This document shows, piece after piece, positions 9,065 to 17,516 of a stretch of 64,000 nucleotides of DNA. Position 1 is the first letter of the stretch. Each line of letters begins with the position of its first letter. Made by a program: the position numbers and the translations under genes. Origin of the DNA: AG25 sp035517615. Lineage in GTDB: Bacteria; Gemmatimonadota; Gemmatimonadetes; Gemmatimonadales; GWC2-71-9. Under the pieces are notes generated by a model that saw nothing but the letters and a program-made list of their open reading frames with translations, was not told where the DNA came from and searched no databases. Location: positions 1 through 64,000 of the forward strand of contig DATIYM010000007.1 of assembly GCA_035517615.1 (NCBI GenBank). Direction: 5' to 3'.

Positions 9065-9769
9065 TCACTCGATGTGGTTTTCGAGAAACGCGAGTGTCAG
9101 CGCCCACGCTTGGGTGGCGGAGGGACGGTGATAGCTCGGTCGGGCATCACAGAAGAACGCGTGCCCTGAATCGGAGAAGACCACGGCCACATACGATTTC
9201 CCCGCCGTCGCGAGGGCATCGATAATGGCGCGGCGCTGGTCGTCGGGAATGTGGGTATCCCTGGCGCCCCAGAAGAAAAGGATCGGCGCCTGGGCGCGCG
9301 ATGCGCGACCGACGAGCGCGGGTGCAATGCCGCCGCCATAGAAGCTGACCGCCGCCTTGAGTGGGATACTCGTCGCCGCGATGTAGGACACCCGGCCGCC
9401 CATACAAAATCCGACGGCCACGATGCGGTTGGGATCGGTTCCGGAATCCTGGGTCAGCCAGGCATGCGCGGCGCGGACATCGGCCTCGAGATTCTCGGTC
9501 GTGAGCGCCTGCATGTGCGGCTGCGTGAGCGCGAACTTGTCGTACGGCGCTTCGAATCCGGTGGGGGCCGTGCGATGAAACAGCTCGGGCGCGATCGCGA
9601 CGTATCCCTCGCGCGCGAATCGCTGTGCTACGTCGCGAATATGCGCGTTGACGCCGTACGCCTCCTGACACAACAGCAGTCCAGGGCGCTTTCCCGCCTT
9701 CCCGGGGCGCGCCACGAACGCCCGCATGGCCGTGCCATCACCGACTCGGAGCTCGACGTACTGGTCCAC
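9065..9769 (-). CDS. Dienelactone hydrolase family protein
   Basis: A 234-residue alpha/beta hydrolase of the dienelactone hydrolase family. The nucleophile is Cys122 in VGFCMGGR, with Asp171 in GARDTHIP and His203 in DSGHAFF completing the triad. The family Glu lies in CQEAYGVN near residue 36. The start is taken as GTG at 9769, seven bases after the RND pump stop codon; the frame is open further upstream, but that part overlaps the pump gene and does not resemble the family. It is the last gene of the efflux operon. Substrate is unknown; hydrolysis of lactones or esters exported or sensed by the pump is speculation. Confidence 0.85.
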   Translation of the reverse strand: MDQYVELRVGDGTAMRAFVARPGKAGKRPGLLLCQEAYGVNAHIRDVAQRFAREGYVAIAPELFHRTAPTGFEAPYDKFALTQPHMQALTTENLEADVRAAHAWLTQDSGTDPNRIVAVGFCMGGRVSYIAATSIPLKAAVSFYGGGIAPALVGRASRAQAPILFFWGARDTHIPDDQRRAIIDALATAGKSYVAVVFSDSGHAFFCDARPSYHRPSATQAWALTLAFLENHIE

Positions 9770-9776
9770 TGGCGGG

Positions 9777-12700
9777 TCAGTCCGCGGGCGCGTGTCCGGG
9801 AACGGGCGCCGGGCGGCGGGCGATCTGCAAGCGGCCGAGCCGCTGCTGCAGCTCATCCATGTAGGTGTAGATCACGGGCGTCACGTACAGCGTGATGAAC
9901 TGCGAGAACGCGAGGCCACCCACCACGGCCACGCCGAGCGGCCGCCGCGATTCCGAGCCGGCGCCGAAGCCGAGCGCGATCGGCAGCGTGCCCATCAAGG
10001 CGGCCATGGTGGTCATCATGATGGGGCGGAACCGGATGCTCGCGGCCTGCACGATCGACTCGCGCGGCGAGAGGTGCTGGTCTCGTTCCACCGCGATCGC
10101 GAAGTCGACCATCATGATGCCGTTTTTCTTCACGAGTCCCACGAGCATGATGATCCCGACGAACGCATACACCGAGAGGTCGATGTGGAACACGAGCAGC
10201 GTCAACAGCGCGCCGAACCCGGCAAAGGGAAGGGCCGAGAGGATCGTGATCGGATGAATGAAGCTTTCGTACAGGATACCGAGCACGAGATAGATCACGA
10301 GGATCGCGATGATCAGCAGGCTTACGAGGCCGGCCTGGCTGGACTGGAATGCCTGGGCGGTGCCGGAAAAGCTCGTCGAAATCGTAGCCGGAAGCGACTG
10401 GTTCGCGATTCGCTGGATCTGTGTCACCGCACTGCCGAGCGACACGCCGGGTTTCAGGTCGAACGAGATCGTCACCGAGGGGAGCTGGCCCGAGTGGTTG
10501 ACCGACAGGGGGCCCACGGTCGAGGTGAGGGTCGCGAGCGACGCCAGCGGCACGAGGCTGCCGTTCTGGGAGCGGATATACAGGAGACTCAAGGCGGAGA
10601 GGTCCTCCTGAAACTCCGGAAGTAACTCCATCTCCACCCAGTATTGATTCGTTGGCGTGTAGATCGTGGAGACCTGCCCGGAACCATAGGCATCGAACAA
10701 AGCCTGCTCGACCTGCTCGGCCGTGACTCCCAGCGCCGCGGCTCGGTCGCGGTTGATCTGGACCGCGACCTGTGGATTCGACATCTGCAAGTCCGTGGTC
10801 ACGTTCACGAGATCAGGCACGGAGCGGAGCCGCGCTTCGAGGCGAGTCGCGGCGTCGTTCAGCGTCTTCATGTCGGGGCTTTGCAGCGTGAACTGATACA
10901 GACTCTTCGTGACCCGCCCCCCGATCCGGATGGGAGGAGGGTTGACTAGGTACACCCGCATGCCGGCGATGGTGGCGAGCTTCGGACTGAGGTCGCGAAT
11001 GATCTGGTCAGCGGAGCGCGGGCGGTCAGAGCGGGGTTTTAGATGCATGACGATCCGCCCCTGGTTCATCACGCCGTTGCCGCCGACGAACGACATGTAG
11101 GCCTGGACATCCGGATCCTGTCCGACGATCGCCATCGCCTGCTGCTGATGGTGCAACATCTCGTCGTAGGAGGCGCCCTGGATCGCTTCCGTCGTGCCGA
11201 TGATGAGTCCCGTGTCCTCGCTCGGCAGAAATCCCTTGGGAACAACGATGAAGAGGCCGACCGTTCCGGCGAGGATCAGGATCGACGCGGCGGCTGAGAG
11301 CGGACGGTGCTTCATGACCCAGCCCAGCGACCGCTCGTAGGCGTGAAGCGCTCGCTCGTAGACGCGTTCGGTCGCCTGGTAGAACCGGCCGTGACCCGCC
11401 TCCGGGGCGTGCCGGAGGAAGCGGCTGCACAGCATCGGGGTGAGCGTGAGCGAGACGAAGCCGGAAATGAGAATGGACACGCCGATCGTGACGGCAAATT
11501 CGTGGAACAGCCGGCCCACGATCCCGCCCATGAACAGCACGGGGATGAACACGGCAGCCAAAGAGAGGGTCATCGAGATAATCGTGAAGCCGATCTCGCG
11601 TGAGCCGTGCAGCGCGGCTTCGAACACGCCTTCGCCGAGCTCGATATGGCGCACGACATTTTCGAGCATCACGATCGCGTCATCGACGACGTACCCGACC
11701 GAGAGCGTGAGCGCCATCATGGACAGGTTGTCGAGGCTGTAACCCAGGATCGACATCATCGCGAAGGTGCCGACGATGGACAGCGGCAGCGCCAGGCTCG
11801 GAATGACGGTGGCCGAGAGGTTGCGCAGGAACAGGAAGATCACGAGCACGACGAGGCACAGCGTGAGGAAGAGGGTGGTCTTGACGTCGGCGAGCGATTG
11901 CCGGATCGATACCGAGCGGTCGTGCAGCGTCTGGATATCGACCGAGCCTGGGAGCGCCGCGCGCAGCGTCGCCATCGCGCTCTTTACGGCGTTCGACACG
12001 GCGACCGTATTCGTTCCCGGCTGGCGCTGGATCGCGAGCACGATCGCGCGGTCACCGTTGAACCACCCAGCGGTCTTGCTGTCCTGCACGTCATCGAGCA
12101 CCCGGCCGATGTCCTGGAGCCGCACCGGCGCGCCGTTTCGGTAGGTGACGATGAGCGGCCGAAATGCGGCGGCATCCTGCAGCTGTCCATTCGCCTGAAC
12201 GGTGTACGCGCGGTGCGGCCCCCAGAGGATCCCGGTGGGCAAGTTCACATTGCCCGCGTTGACGGCATTGGCCACTTCATCGATGCCGATGGCGCGCGTG
12301 GCCATCGCGCGCGGATCGAGTTGGATGCGCACGGCGTACTTTTGCGGACCGAACACCTGCACCTGCGCCACGCCCGCGACCATCGAAACGCGCTGCGCGA
12401 TGAACGTCTCGCCGTACTCATCGAGGGCGGAGAGCGCGAGGGTTTTCGAGGTGAGGGCGTAATACAGAATCGGCGAATCGGCCGGATTCACCTTTTGATA
12501 CGAGGGCGGGATGATTCCTTGCGGCAGCAGGCGCAGGGTCTGCGAGATGGCCGCCTGGACGTCCTGTGCGGCCGCGTCGATGCTGCGGTCCAGCGAGAAC
12601 TGCAGCGTGATCTGGGTGTTGCCGAGCGTCGAGCTCGACGTCATCTGATCGACGCCGGCAATGGTCGAGAACTGTTTTTCGAGCGGCGTCGCGACGGCCG

Positions 12701-12881
12701 ACGCCATCGTTTCGGGACTCGCGCCGGGGAGCGTGGCGGTGACGTTGATCGTCGGGAAATCCACGTTCGGCAGATCGCTGACGGGTAACCGCTGATACGC
12801 CATGAGACCGAACAGCAGAATACCCGTCATGACGAGGGTGGTCATCACCGGCCGTCGGATACACAGCTCGGAAATCGTCAT
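9777..12881 (-). CDS. RND efflux pump permease (AcrB/MdtB-like)
   Basis: A 1034-residue inner-membrane RND transporter of the HAE1 family, which exports drugs or other small molecules with proton antiport. The N-terminus shows the typical first helix followed by PVSDLPNVDFPTINVTATLPGASPETM. The permease has two copies of six-helix bundles with large periplasmic loops after helices 1 and 7. The proton-relay pattern SVGYVVDDAIVMLENV lies in helix 4, and the repeat-two counterpart is GIIMLVGLVKKNGIMMVDFA. It begins in a 4-base overlap with the membrane fusion gene. The MdtB/MdtC-like branch fits the sequence best. Substrate is not predictable. Confidence 0.93.
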   Translation of the reverse strand: MTISELCIRRPVMTTLVMTGILLFGLMAYQRLPVSDLPNVDFPTINVTATLPGASPETMASAVATPLEKQFSTIAGVDQMTSSSTLGNTQITLQFSLDRSIDAAAQDVQAAISQTLRLLPQGIIPPSYQKVNPADSPILYYALTSKTLALSALDEYGETFIAQRVSMVAGVAQVQVFGPQKYAVRIQLDPRAMATRAIGIDEVANAVNAGNVNLPTGILWGPHRAYTVQANGQLQDAAAFRPLIVTYRNGAPVRLQDIGRVLDDVQDSKTAGWFNGDRAIVLAIQRQPGTNTVAVSNAVKSAMATLRAALPGSVDIQTLHDRSVSIRQSLADVKTTLFLTLCLVVLVIFLFLRNLSATVIPSLALPLSIVGTFAMMSILGYSLDNLSMMALTLSVGYVVDDAIVMLENVVRHIELGEGVFEAALHGSREIGFTIISMTLSLAAVFIPVLFMGGIVGRLFHEFAVTIGVSILISGFVSLTLTPMLCSRFLRHAPEAGHGRFYQATERVYERALHAYERSLGWVMKHRPLSAAASILILAGTVGLFIVVPKGFLPSEDTGLIIGTTEAIQGASYDEMLHHQQQAMAIVGQDPDVQAYMSFVGGNGVMNQGRIVMHLKPRSDRPRSADQIIRDLSPKLATIAGMRVYLVNPPPIRIGGRVTKSLYQFTLQSPDMKTLNDAATRLEARLRSVPDLVNVTTDLQMSNPQVAVQINRDRAAALGVTAEQVEQALFDAYGSGQVSTIYTPTNQYWVEMELLPEFQEDLSALSLLYIRSQNGSLVPLASLATLTSTVGPLSVNHSGQLPSVTISFDLKPGVSLGSAVTQIQRIANQSLPATISTSFSGTAQAFQSSQAGLVSLLIIAILVIYLVLGILYESFIHPITILSALPFAGFGALLTLLVFHIDLSVYAFVGIIMLVGLVKKNGIMMVDFAIAVERDQHLSPRESIVQAASIRFRPIMMTTMAALMGTLPIALGFGAGSESRRPLGVAVVGGLAFSQFITLYVTPVIYTYMDELQQRLGRLQIARRPAPVPGHAPAD

Positions 12882-14011
12882 CGGACCGCCTGCGGACCAT
12901 CAGCGGTCCCCGTACCGCCTTCGGTTCCCGTCGTGCCGGTGACCTGGACCGGTGTGCCCGAAGTCAGGCGGATCTGCCCATCGGTGACGACCTCGTCGCC
13001 GGGATGCACAGCCCCGTTGCGCACCAGCACCGCATAGGTCTCGGTGGTGCGCTCGATGGCCACGGGTTGTGAACGCGCCGTTCCGTCGCGGTTCACAACG
13101 AACAGATAGCTCCCCTGCTGCCCCTGCATGACGGCCTGAGCCGGCACGACGAGCGCCGAGTCTTCGGTGTAGAGGCGCAGGCGAACGTTGAGGTACTCGC
13201 CCGGCCAGAGCGCATTGTTGCCGTTCGAGAACTGTGCTTTGAGCAGCACGGTGCCGGTCGCCGTGTCGACCGCGTTATCAATGAAGGTGAGCACGCCCGT
13301 GGCGGGTGCCGTATCGGATTTCGATGGGCTCGCCAGCACCGGAAGGTGATTCCCGCCGAAGCGTTGCACGTCCGCGAGCTGCCCTTCAGGCACCGCGAAG
13401 CGCACCAGGATCGGGTGAATCTGGTTGATCACCACCAGCGGATCGTCCGAATTCGCCCGCACGAGATTGCCCGCACGCACGAGCAGGCGGCCGGTGCGAC
13501 CGGCGATCGGCGCGCGGATGCGCGCCCACTCGAGGTTGAGCTGCGCATTGGTGACGGCCCCCGAATCGGCCCGCACCGTAGCGACCAGCGCATCTGCCGT
13601 GGCGCGCTTCTGCTCGTAATCGGACTTCGTGACGTAGTCCTGCTTCACGAGCTGCGCATAGCGCTCGGCGTCGGCCTGGGCGCTCGCGAGCTGCGCGACG
13701 TCGCGCGCCAGCATGCCGCGCGCCTGGTCGAGCGCCGCCTGGAAGGGACGGGGATCGATCTCGAACAGCAGCTGGCCTGCCTGGACATCATCGCCCTCGT
13801 GAAACGTGACGCGGGTGAGAATGCCCGTCACCTGGGACTCGATCGCCGCTGTCTGCAGTGGTTCCACGGTGCCGGTCGCGGCGATCTCGTAGGGCAGCGC
13901 CTGTTGCTCGGCGCGCGCGACGGTGACCGGGACCTTGGCCGGACGCGCGGGTCCGCGCGGTCCACACGCCGCGAGTAGACAGACGACGAGGGGGACGGCT
14001 ACCTGCTTCAC
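12878..14011 (-). CDS. RND membrane fusion lipoprotein (AcrA/MdtA-like)
   Basis: A 377-residue periplasmic adaptor that joins an RND pump to an outer-membrane channel. The leader ends in the lipobox LLAAC, so it is probably lipidated. The lipoyl/barrel-sandwich half-motifs are AAIESQVTGILTRVTFHEGD and IRAPIAGRTGRLLVRAGNLV, separated by an alpha-helical hairpin rich in Ala and Gln. A C-terminal beta-barrel and membrane-proximal domain follow, and the tail is a Gly/Thr-rich stretch. Both ends overlap the neighbouring genes by 4 bases, so expression is coupled to the channel and pump. Confidence 0.92.
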   Translation of the reverse strand: MKQVAVPLVVCLLAACGPRGPARPAKVPVTVARAEQQALPYEIAATGTVEPLQTAAIESQVTGILTRVTFHEGDDVQAGQLLFEIDPRPFQAALDQARGMLARDVAQLASAQADAERYAQLVKQDYVTKSDYEQKRATADALVATVRADSGAVTNAQLNLEWARIRAPIAGRTGRLLVRAGNLVRANSDDPLVVINQIHPILVRFAVPEGQLADVQRFGGNHLPVLASPSKSDTAPATGVLTFIDNAVDTATGTVLLKAQFSNGNNALWPGEYLNVRLRLYTEDSALVVPAQAVMQGQQGSYLFVVNRDGTARSQPVAIERTTETYAVLVRNGAVHPGDEVVTDGQIRLTSGTPVQVTGTTGTEGGTGTADGPQAVR

Positions 14012-15486
14012 TGCGGCGAACCCTTCGCTGAATCAGCGGACAGATGCAGCGAGCTCGAGCCATGCAAATCGAGCACGCCGACATCATGTGCCAGCTGGGC
14101 GAGGGCCACGTACCAGGAGAACCGGGCCTGGATGCGCTGCGCGCGCGCGCTCGCGAGCGCGGCCTGAGCGACCAGCAGATCGACGAGCGCGCCCGCTCCC
14201 GCGCGGTAGCGGCCCAGGGCCACTTCGGCGGACTGCTGAGCGCTCGCGACCAGGTCGGCGCTGGTTTGCACCTGTTGTGTGGCGGTCTTGAGCCCGTAGT
14301 ACGAGCTGAAGACCTGATAGACGACTTCCTGTTCCAGGCCGCTCGTTTGCGCGCGCGCCGCGTTCGCGGTCGCACTGGCGGCCTTGGTGCCGTAGATGTC
14401 GGACCACCCCGCGAACAACGGAATGTGCAGCGTCAGTGTTGCGGTGTAGGCGCTGCCGCTCACGGGGATGGTATAGAACGTCTGCCCCGCGTTGCCACCG
14501 AGCTCGAGCGAGGGCAGCGCCAGCGAGCGGGCCTGGCTGATGCGCGCCTGTGCGGCGCGGGCGTTGGCGCGCGCCGCCTGGAGATCGGGACGCTCGCGCA
14601 CGGCGCGGTCGATGAGCGTGTCAACGCTGTCGGTGATCCCCGCGGGGATGGTCGTGTCTGTCGGTACGGAAACATCGTAGGGCACGTTCGCGGGAAGTCC
14701 CATCGAGAGCGCGAGCGCGCCGCGCGTAGTGGCGAGCTGCCCGGTGGTGGACTGTACCGCGAGCAACGCCTGGGACACGACGGTGCGGGCCTGGAGCACA
14801 TCGGCGATCGTTGCCAATCCCACGTTGTGACGTTGCTCGGCCGCCTGAAGATTCGTCTGCGCTTCCTGCAACGTCGTCTGCTGCGCCGCGAGCAGGGCTT
14901 TCGTCCCGAGGTACTGGAAGTATGCCTGCTCCACCGTCAGCACGACGGTTTGCACCGTGGCGTTATGAGTCCAGTCCGCAGCCAACAGCCCCTCGCGCGC
15001 TTCTCCGATCGCGCCGCTCCGGCCGCCGAAATCGAGCAGCAGCCAGGAGAGCGTGAGGGTGGGACCGTAGTACTTCTCTTCAATGGACCCGCGGCTCGAG
15101 TCGATCGAGGGCACGGTCTTGACCGCGTTGAACGTTCCGTTGAGCGCTATGGTCGGGTAATACGCGCCCTTCGCGGAGCCGTAATTCTCGGCGGCGGCGC
15201 GCGCCGTGTACCAGGACGCGCTGGTGGCCGTGTTGTTGCGCAGCGCGACGTCGAGCACGTCGCTCAACTCGAGGTTGTTCACCCGTGCCGCCAGGTCGGG
15301 AGGCACGTTCGGCGGTGGTGTCTCGGTCTTGGTAGTGTCGTTCTTGGCCGGCGGAGTCCAGAACGCCCCGGGCGCGGGCGACGTGCCGTGCACGCCCTCC
15401 ACTCCGGGCGTGCTGGGGAAGCAGCCGGCCATGAGGCCGGAGCACAGGATGACGGTCAGGGGACGTCTCAGGGGCAGTTCGCTCAT
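14008..15486 (-). CDS. TolC-family outer-membrane efflux lipoprotein
   Basis: A 492-residue outer-membrane factor. The start is the ATG at 15486, which gives a leader ending in the lipobox LMAGC; the frame is open further upstream but that part is not protein-like. After a Pro/Thr-rich linker at residues 45-65, two outer-membrane efflux repeats follow, each with long coiled helices, for example NNLELSDVLDVALRNN and LQAARANARAAQARISQARS. The family is trimeric and forms the exit duct of the pump. It is the first gene of the efflux operon and is divergent from the Hsp15 gene, with about 105 bases between them for both promoters. Confidence 0.9.
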   Translation of the reverse strand: MSELPLRRPLTVILCSGLMAGCFPSTPGVEGVHGTSPAPGAFWTPPAKNDTTKTETPPPNVPPDLAARVNNLELSDVLDVALRNNTATSASWYTARAAAENYGSAKGAYYPTIALNGTFNAVKTVPSIDSSRGSIEEKYYGPTLTLSWLLLDFGGRSGAIGEAREGLLAADWTHNATVQTVVLTVEQAYFQYLGTKALLAAQQTTLQEAQTNLQAAEQRHNVGLATIADVLQARTVVSQALLAVQSTTGQLATTRGALALSMGLPANVPYDVSVPTDTTIPAGITDSVDTLIDRAVRERPDLQAARANARAAQARISQARSLALPSLELGGNAGQTFYTIPVSGSAYTATLTLHIPLFAGWSDIYGTKAASATANAARAQTSGLEQEVVYQVFSSYYGLKTATQQVQTSADLVASAQQSAEVALGRYRAGAGALVDLLVAQAALASARAQRIQARFSWYVALAQLAHDVGVLDLHGSSSLHLSADSAKGSPQ

Positions 15487-15591
15487 GCCTCGAAAATGGC
15501 TGCGTTCGCGTGAGAAGGGGACGTTCAAGAGGTGTACTCGAATGATACGCGTGAAGTCGTGGGTCGTTGTCCTTTCATTATTATTGCGAAT

Positions 15592-16008
15592 GTGAAATCT
15601 GATACCAAGGGTGCCGACCCGGCGGGGGCGGTCCGGCTCGATAAGTGGCTGTGGGCGGCCCGTTTCTACAAGACCCGCGCGCTGGCGGCGGCGGGGATCG
15701 ATGGGGGGAAGGTCCAGGTGAACGGCGAGCGGGTGAAGCGCTCGCGGGGCCTGCACGTGGGCGATCAGGTCCGGGTGCGCCTGGGGCCCTACGAGCACAT
15801 CGTGACGGTTCGAGTATTAACCGAGTTGCGCGGCTCCCCCTCGCGGGCCGCCCTCTTTTATGAGGAAGACCCGGAGGGGAAGCGTATCCGCGAAGCCCTG
15901 GCGGCACAGATCAAGCTTTTGCCGCCCGCATTTTATCGCGGGAAGGGCCGTCCGACCAAGAAAGCCCGCCGCGACATCGGCCGCTGGAAGGGCGAGGATC
16001 AGGTGTGA
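15592..16008 (+). CDS. hslR: S4-domain RNA-binding protein, Hsp15-like
   Basis: A 138-residue basic protein with an N-terminal S4 RNA-binding domain. The key stretch is RLDKWLWAARFYKTRALA, then KVQVNGERVKRSRGLHVGD, as in Hsp15/HslR, which binds stalled 50S subunits carrying peptidyl-tRNA after heat shock. The C-terminal half includes LPPAFYRGKGRPTKKARRDI, which matches the Hsp15 tail. The start is best placed at GTG 15592; an upstream in-frame extension exists but adds residues unlike the family. Its 3' end overlaps the convergent YtfJ gene by ten bases. Nearby Hsp20 fits a protein-stress neighbourhood. Confidence 0.85.
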   Translation: MKSDTKGADPAGAVRLDKWLWAARFYKTRALAAAGIDGGKVQVNGERVKRSRGLHVGDQVRVRLGPYEHIVTVRVLTELRGSPSRAALFYEEDPEGKRIREALAAQIKLLPPAFYRGKGRPTKKARRDIGRWKGEDQV

Positions 16009-16367
16009 GCCTTCCTGCCGAATAGGTAACCCAGGCCGAGCCCGATACCGGACGCGATCGCGGCCGCGATGGCGAGGCGCTTTTTCGCGCCGAACGCCAC
16101 GAATTTCGTCTCCGCGCTCGTGACTTCCACCACGCCGACGGGTTTGGCACTCATGCCGCCGCCCACTCCTCCTCCTTCTGCGGGCGCGTCGTTCTCCCCC
16201 TCCCCCTGCTGCTTCGATCCAGACCCTCCACCGAATCCATAGGCGACCCGGGCGACCGGAATGACGGTTTTGCCGTCGATCACCACGGGATCGCCATAGA
16301 CGGTTTTCACGCTCGCGGTCGACCGCAGGTGGTCGACGGCGGCCTCGATCAGTTCTTTCGTGCTCAT
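15999..16367 (-). CDS. GerW/YtfJ-family protein
   Basis: A 122-residue protein of the GerW (sporulation protein YtfJ) family, found widely in non-sporulating bacteria too. Its N-terminus contains the family pattern of a short helix, then VKTVYGDPVVIDGKTVIPVA and VAYGFGGGSG. A glycine- and acid-rich linker covers residues 45-75, then VGVVEVTSAETKFVAF, and a single C-terminal hydrophobic segment IAAAIASGIGLGLGYLFG that may anchor it. A strong AAGGAGG ribosome binding site lies five bases before the ATG. Biochemical function of the family is unknown. It converges on the Hsp15 gene. Confidence 0.8.
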   Translation of the reverse strand: MSTKELIEAAVDHLRSTASVKTVYGDPVVIDGKTVIPVARVAYGFGGGSGSKQQGEGENDAPAEGGGVGGGMSAKPVGVVEVTSAETKFVAFGAKKRLAIAAAIASGIGLGLGYLFGRKAHT

Positions 16368-16393
16368 GTGTTCCTCCTTGTTGCTGAAACAGG

Positions 16394-16429
16394 CTTCCCC
16401 TCGCGGGGCTTTGGCGCCGCGAGGGGAAG
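16394..16429 (-). terminator. Perfect 13-bp stem hairpin after hsp20
   Basis: CTTCCCCTCGCGG at 16394-16406 pairs perfectly with 16417-16429 around a ten-base loop. It sits 24 bases after the Hsp20 stop codon and before the YtfJ gene, both on the minus strand. Stem strength suggests a transcription terminator or an mRNA-end stabiliser, but the following U-run is weak. Confidence 0.6.
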
Positions 16430-16452
16430 TGGGGAGGCGTACCGCGCCATGG

Positions 16453-16950
16453 CTACTTGTTCAGCGCCTTCTCGGGCGCGGCGACCTCCACCTTGATCAG
16501 ATGCGGCTTGGCCGCTTCGACTTTCGGCAGCATGACGGTCAGGATCCCGTGCTCATAGCTGGCTTTGATCTTCTCGGGGTTGACCGTAGCCGGCAGCGTA
16601 AAGGTCCGCTCGAACGTCCCATAGGCCCGCTCATAGCGGTGCACCTTTTCCGCCTTCTCCTCGGCGACTTGCTCCTTTTTGCCCTTGATCGTCAGCAAAT
16701 TCCCTTCCACCGAAATCTGTACGAATTCGGGCTTTACGCCCGGGATCTCGGCGACGAGTCGAATGAAGTCCGGTTCCTCGAAGATGTCCACCAGCGGCAT
16801 CCACTCGGTGGCCGCGGCCGCCTCGGGGAAATAGTTCCAGTTCCCGAAGCCAAACGGCTCGTTGAGATTGAAGAAACGTCCCATGCGTTGCTCGAGACGA
16901 TACAGCAGATCGAGCATCGGATCGCGCTTCGTGGTGGTAATGCCTAACAT
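16453..16950 (-). CDS. Small heat-shock protein Hsp20
   Basis: A 165-residue small heat-shock protein with an alpha-crystallin domain at about residues 50-150. Recognisable parts are PLVDIFEEPDFIRLVAEIPG, VSVEGNLLTIKGKK-like strands, ERAYGTFERTFTLPATVN, and the C-terminal YEHGILTVMLPK. Members bind unfolding proteins as ATP-independent holdases. The start at 16950 is fixed by AGGGAGGAT a few bases before the ATG; the longer upstream frame is not needed. No CIRCE-type inverted repeat is visible upstream. A strong hairpin follows the gene. Hsp20 is also a member of low-oxygen regulons in other bacteria, which matters for the region-wide reading. Confidence 0.92.
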   Translation of the reverse strand: MLGITTTKRDPMLDLLYRLEQRMGRFFNLNEPFGFGNWNYFPEAAAATEWMPLVDIFEEPDFIRLVAEIPGVKPEFVQISVEGNLLTIKGKKEQVAEEKAEKVHRYERAYGTFERTFTLPATVNPEKIKASYEHGILTVMLPKVEAAKPHLIKVEVAAPEKALNK

Positions 16951-17123
16951 GGGATTATCCTCCCTTATGAGTGTGGACGGAACGTAGCACCGGGAGGGTG
17001 ATAACCATTTGAAACGAAGATGACGATTTCCTGCGGTGGATTTCATACTTCTGTATCGAGACTTGCACGAATTGCCGATCGAAGCCAATCTCACCCCGCT
17101 CGCTCACTCATTCTGGAGGAGTC

Positions 17124-17438
17124 ATGCGTTGGTTGATCGTGGCCGCCGTGGCGCTGGTGTGCACAGTTGGGACTGCCGGAGCGCAGGGACCCGATGGAGC
17201 TGCGCTGTACAAGCAGCATTGCAAGAGTTGTCACGGGGCGAAGGGGATCCCGCCCTCGAACATGAGGACCGTGTTCCCGGAATTGAAGACATTGGCCGAT
17301 TCGGGAAAGTTTGCGGGCATCCCGCTCGATACGATCGAGGCTGTGCTGAAGCACGGGAAGGGACACATGCGGTCGTTTGAGGGAACGCTGAAGCCGGAAG
17401 AGATGACGGCGGTGGCGAAGTACGTGAAAACCCTCTAA
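17124..17438 (+). CDS. Small monohaem cytochrome c
   Basis: A 104-residue secreted cytochrome c. Residues 1-20 are a signal peptide ending in AGA. The single haem motif CKSCH lies at residues 33-37, and a downstream Met in KGHMRSF could be the distal ligand. The C-terminal helix LKPEEMTAVAKYVKTL is typical of class I cytochromes. A GGAGGAG ribosome binding site precedes the ATG. It converges on the cytochrome b operon and probably shuttles electrons in the periplasm, possibly to or from the b/Rieske complex nearby. That link is inferred only from position. Confidence 0.88.
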   Translation: MRWLIVAAVALVCTVGTAGAQGPDGAALYKQHCKSCHGAKGIPPSNMRTVFPELKTLADSGKFAGIPLDTIEAVLKHGKGHMRSFEGTLKPEEMTAVAKYVKTL

Positions 17439-17516
17439 ACGCGGAACGCGGAAGACGGAACGCGGAACGACAATGCAGACATCTGTTCCGCCTTCCGAGT
17501 TCCGCGCTCCGCGTTT
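17439..17516. repeat. GGAACGCGGAAC inverted repeat, copy 2
   Basis: It follows the cytochrome c stop codon without a gap and reaches the stop codon of the convergent cytochrome b gene. The left arm at about 17439-17468 contains three GGAACGC or near-GGAACGC units; the right arm at about 17484-17516 holds the reverse-complement units GTTCCGC, with some mismatches. The loop is about 15 bases. The position between two converging genes fits a bidirectional terminator. Its units are the same as those at 3038-3102. Confidence 0.75.

Noticed and set aside
8050..9895. Several plus-strand frames opposite the sorbosone dehydrogenase-like and hydrolase genes
   Set aside because: They have shadow composition (Arg-, Ala- and Ser-rich) and no ribosome binding sites, and the minus-strand genes explain the region.
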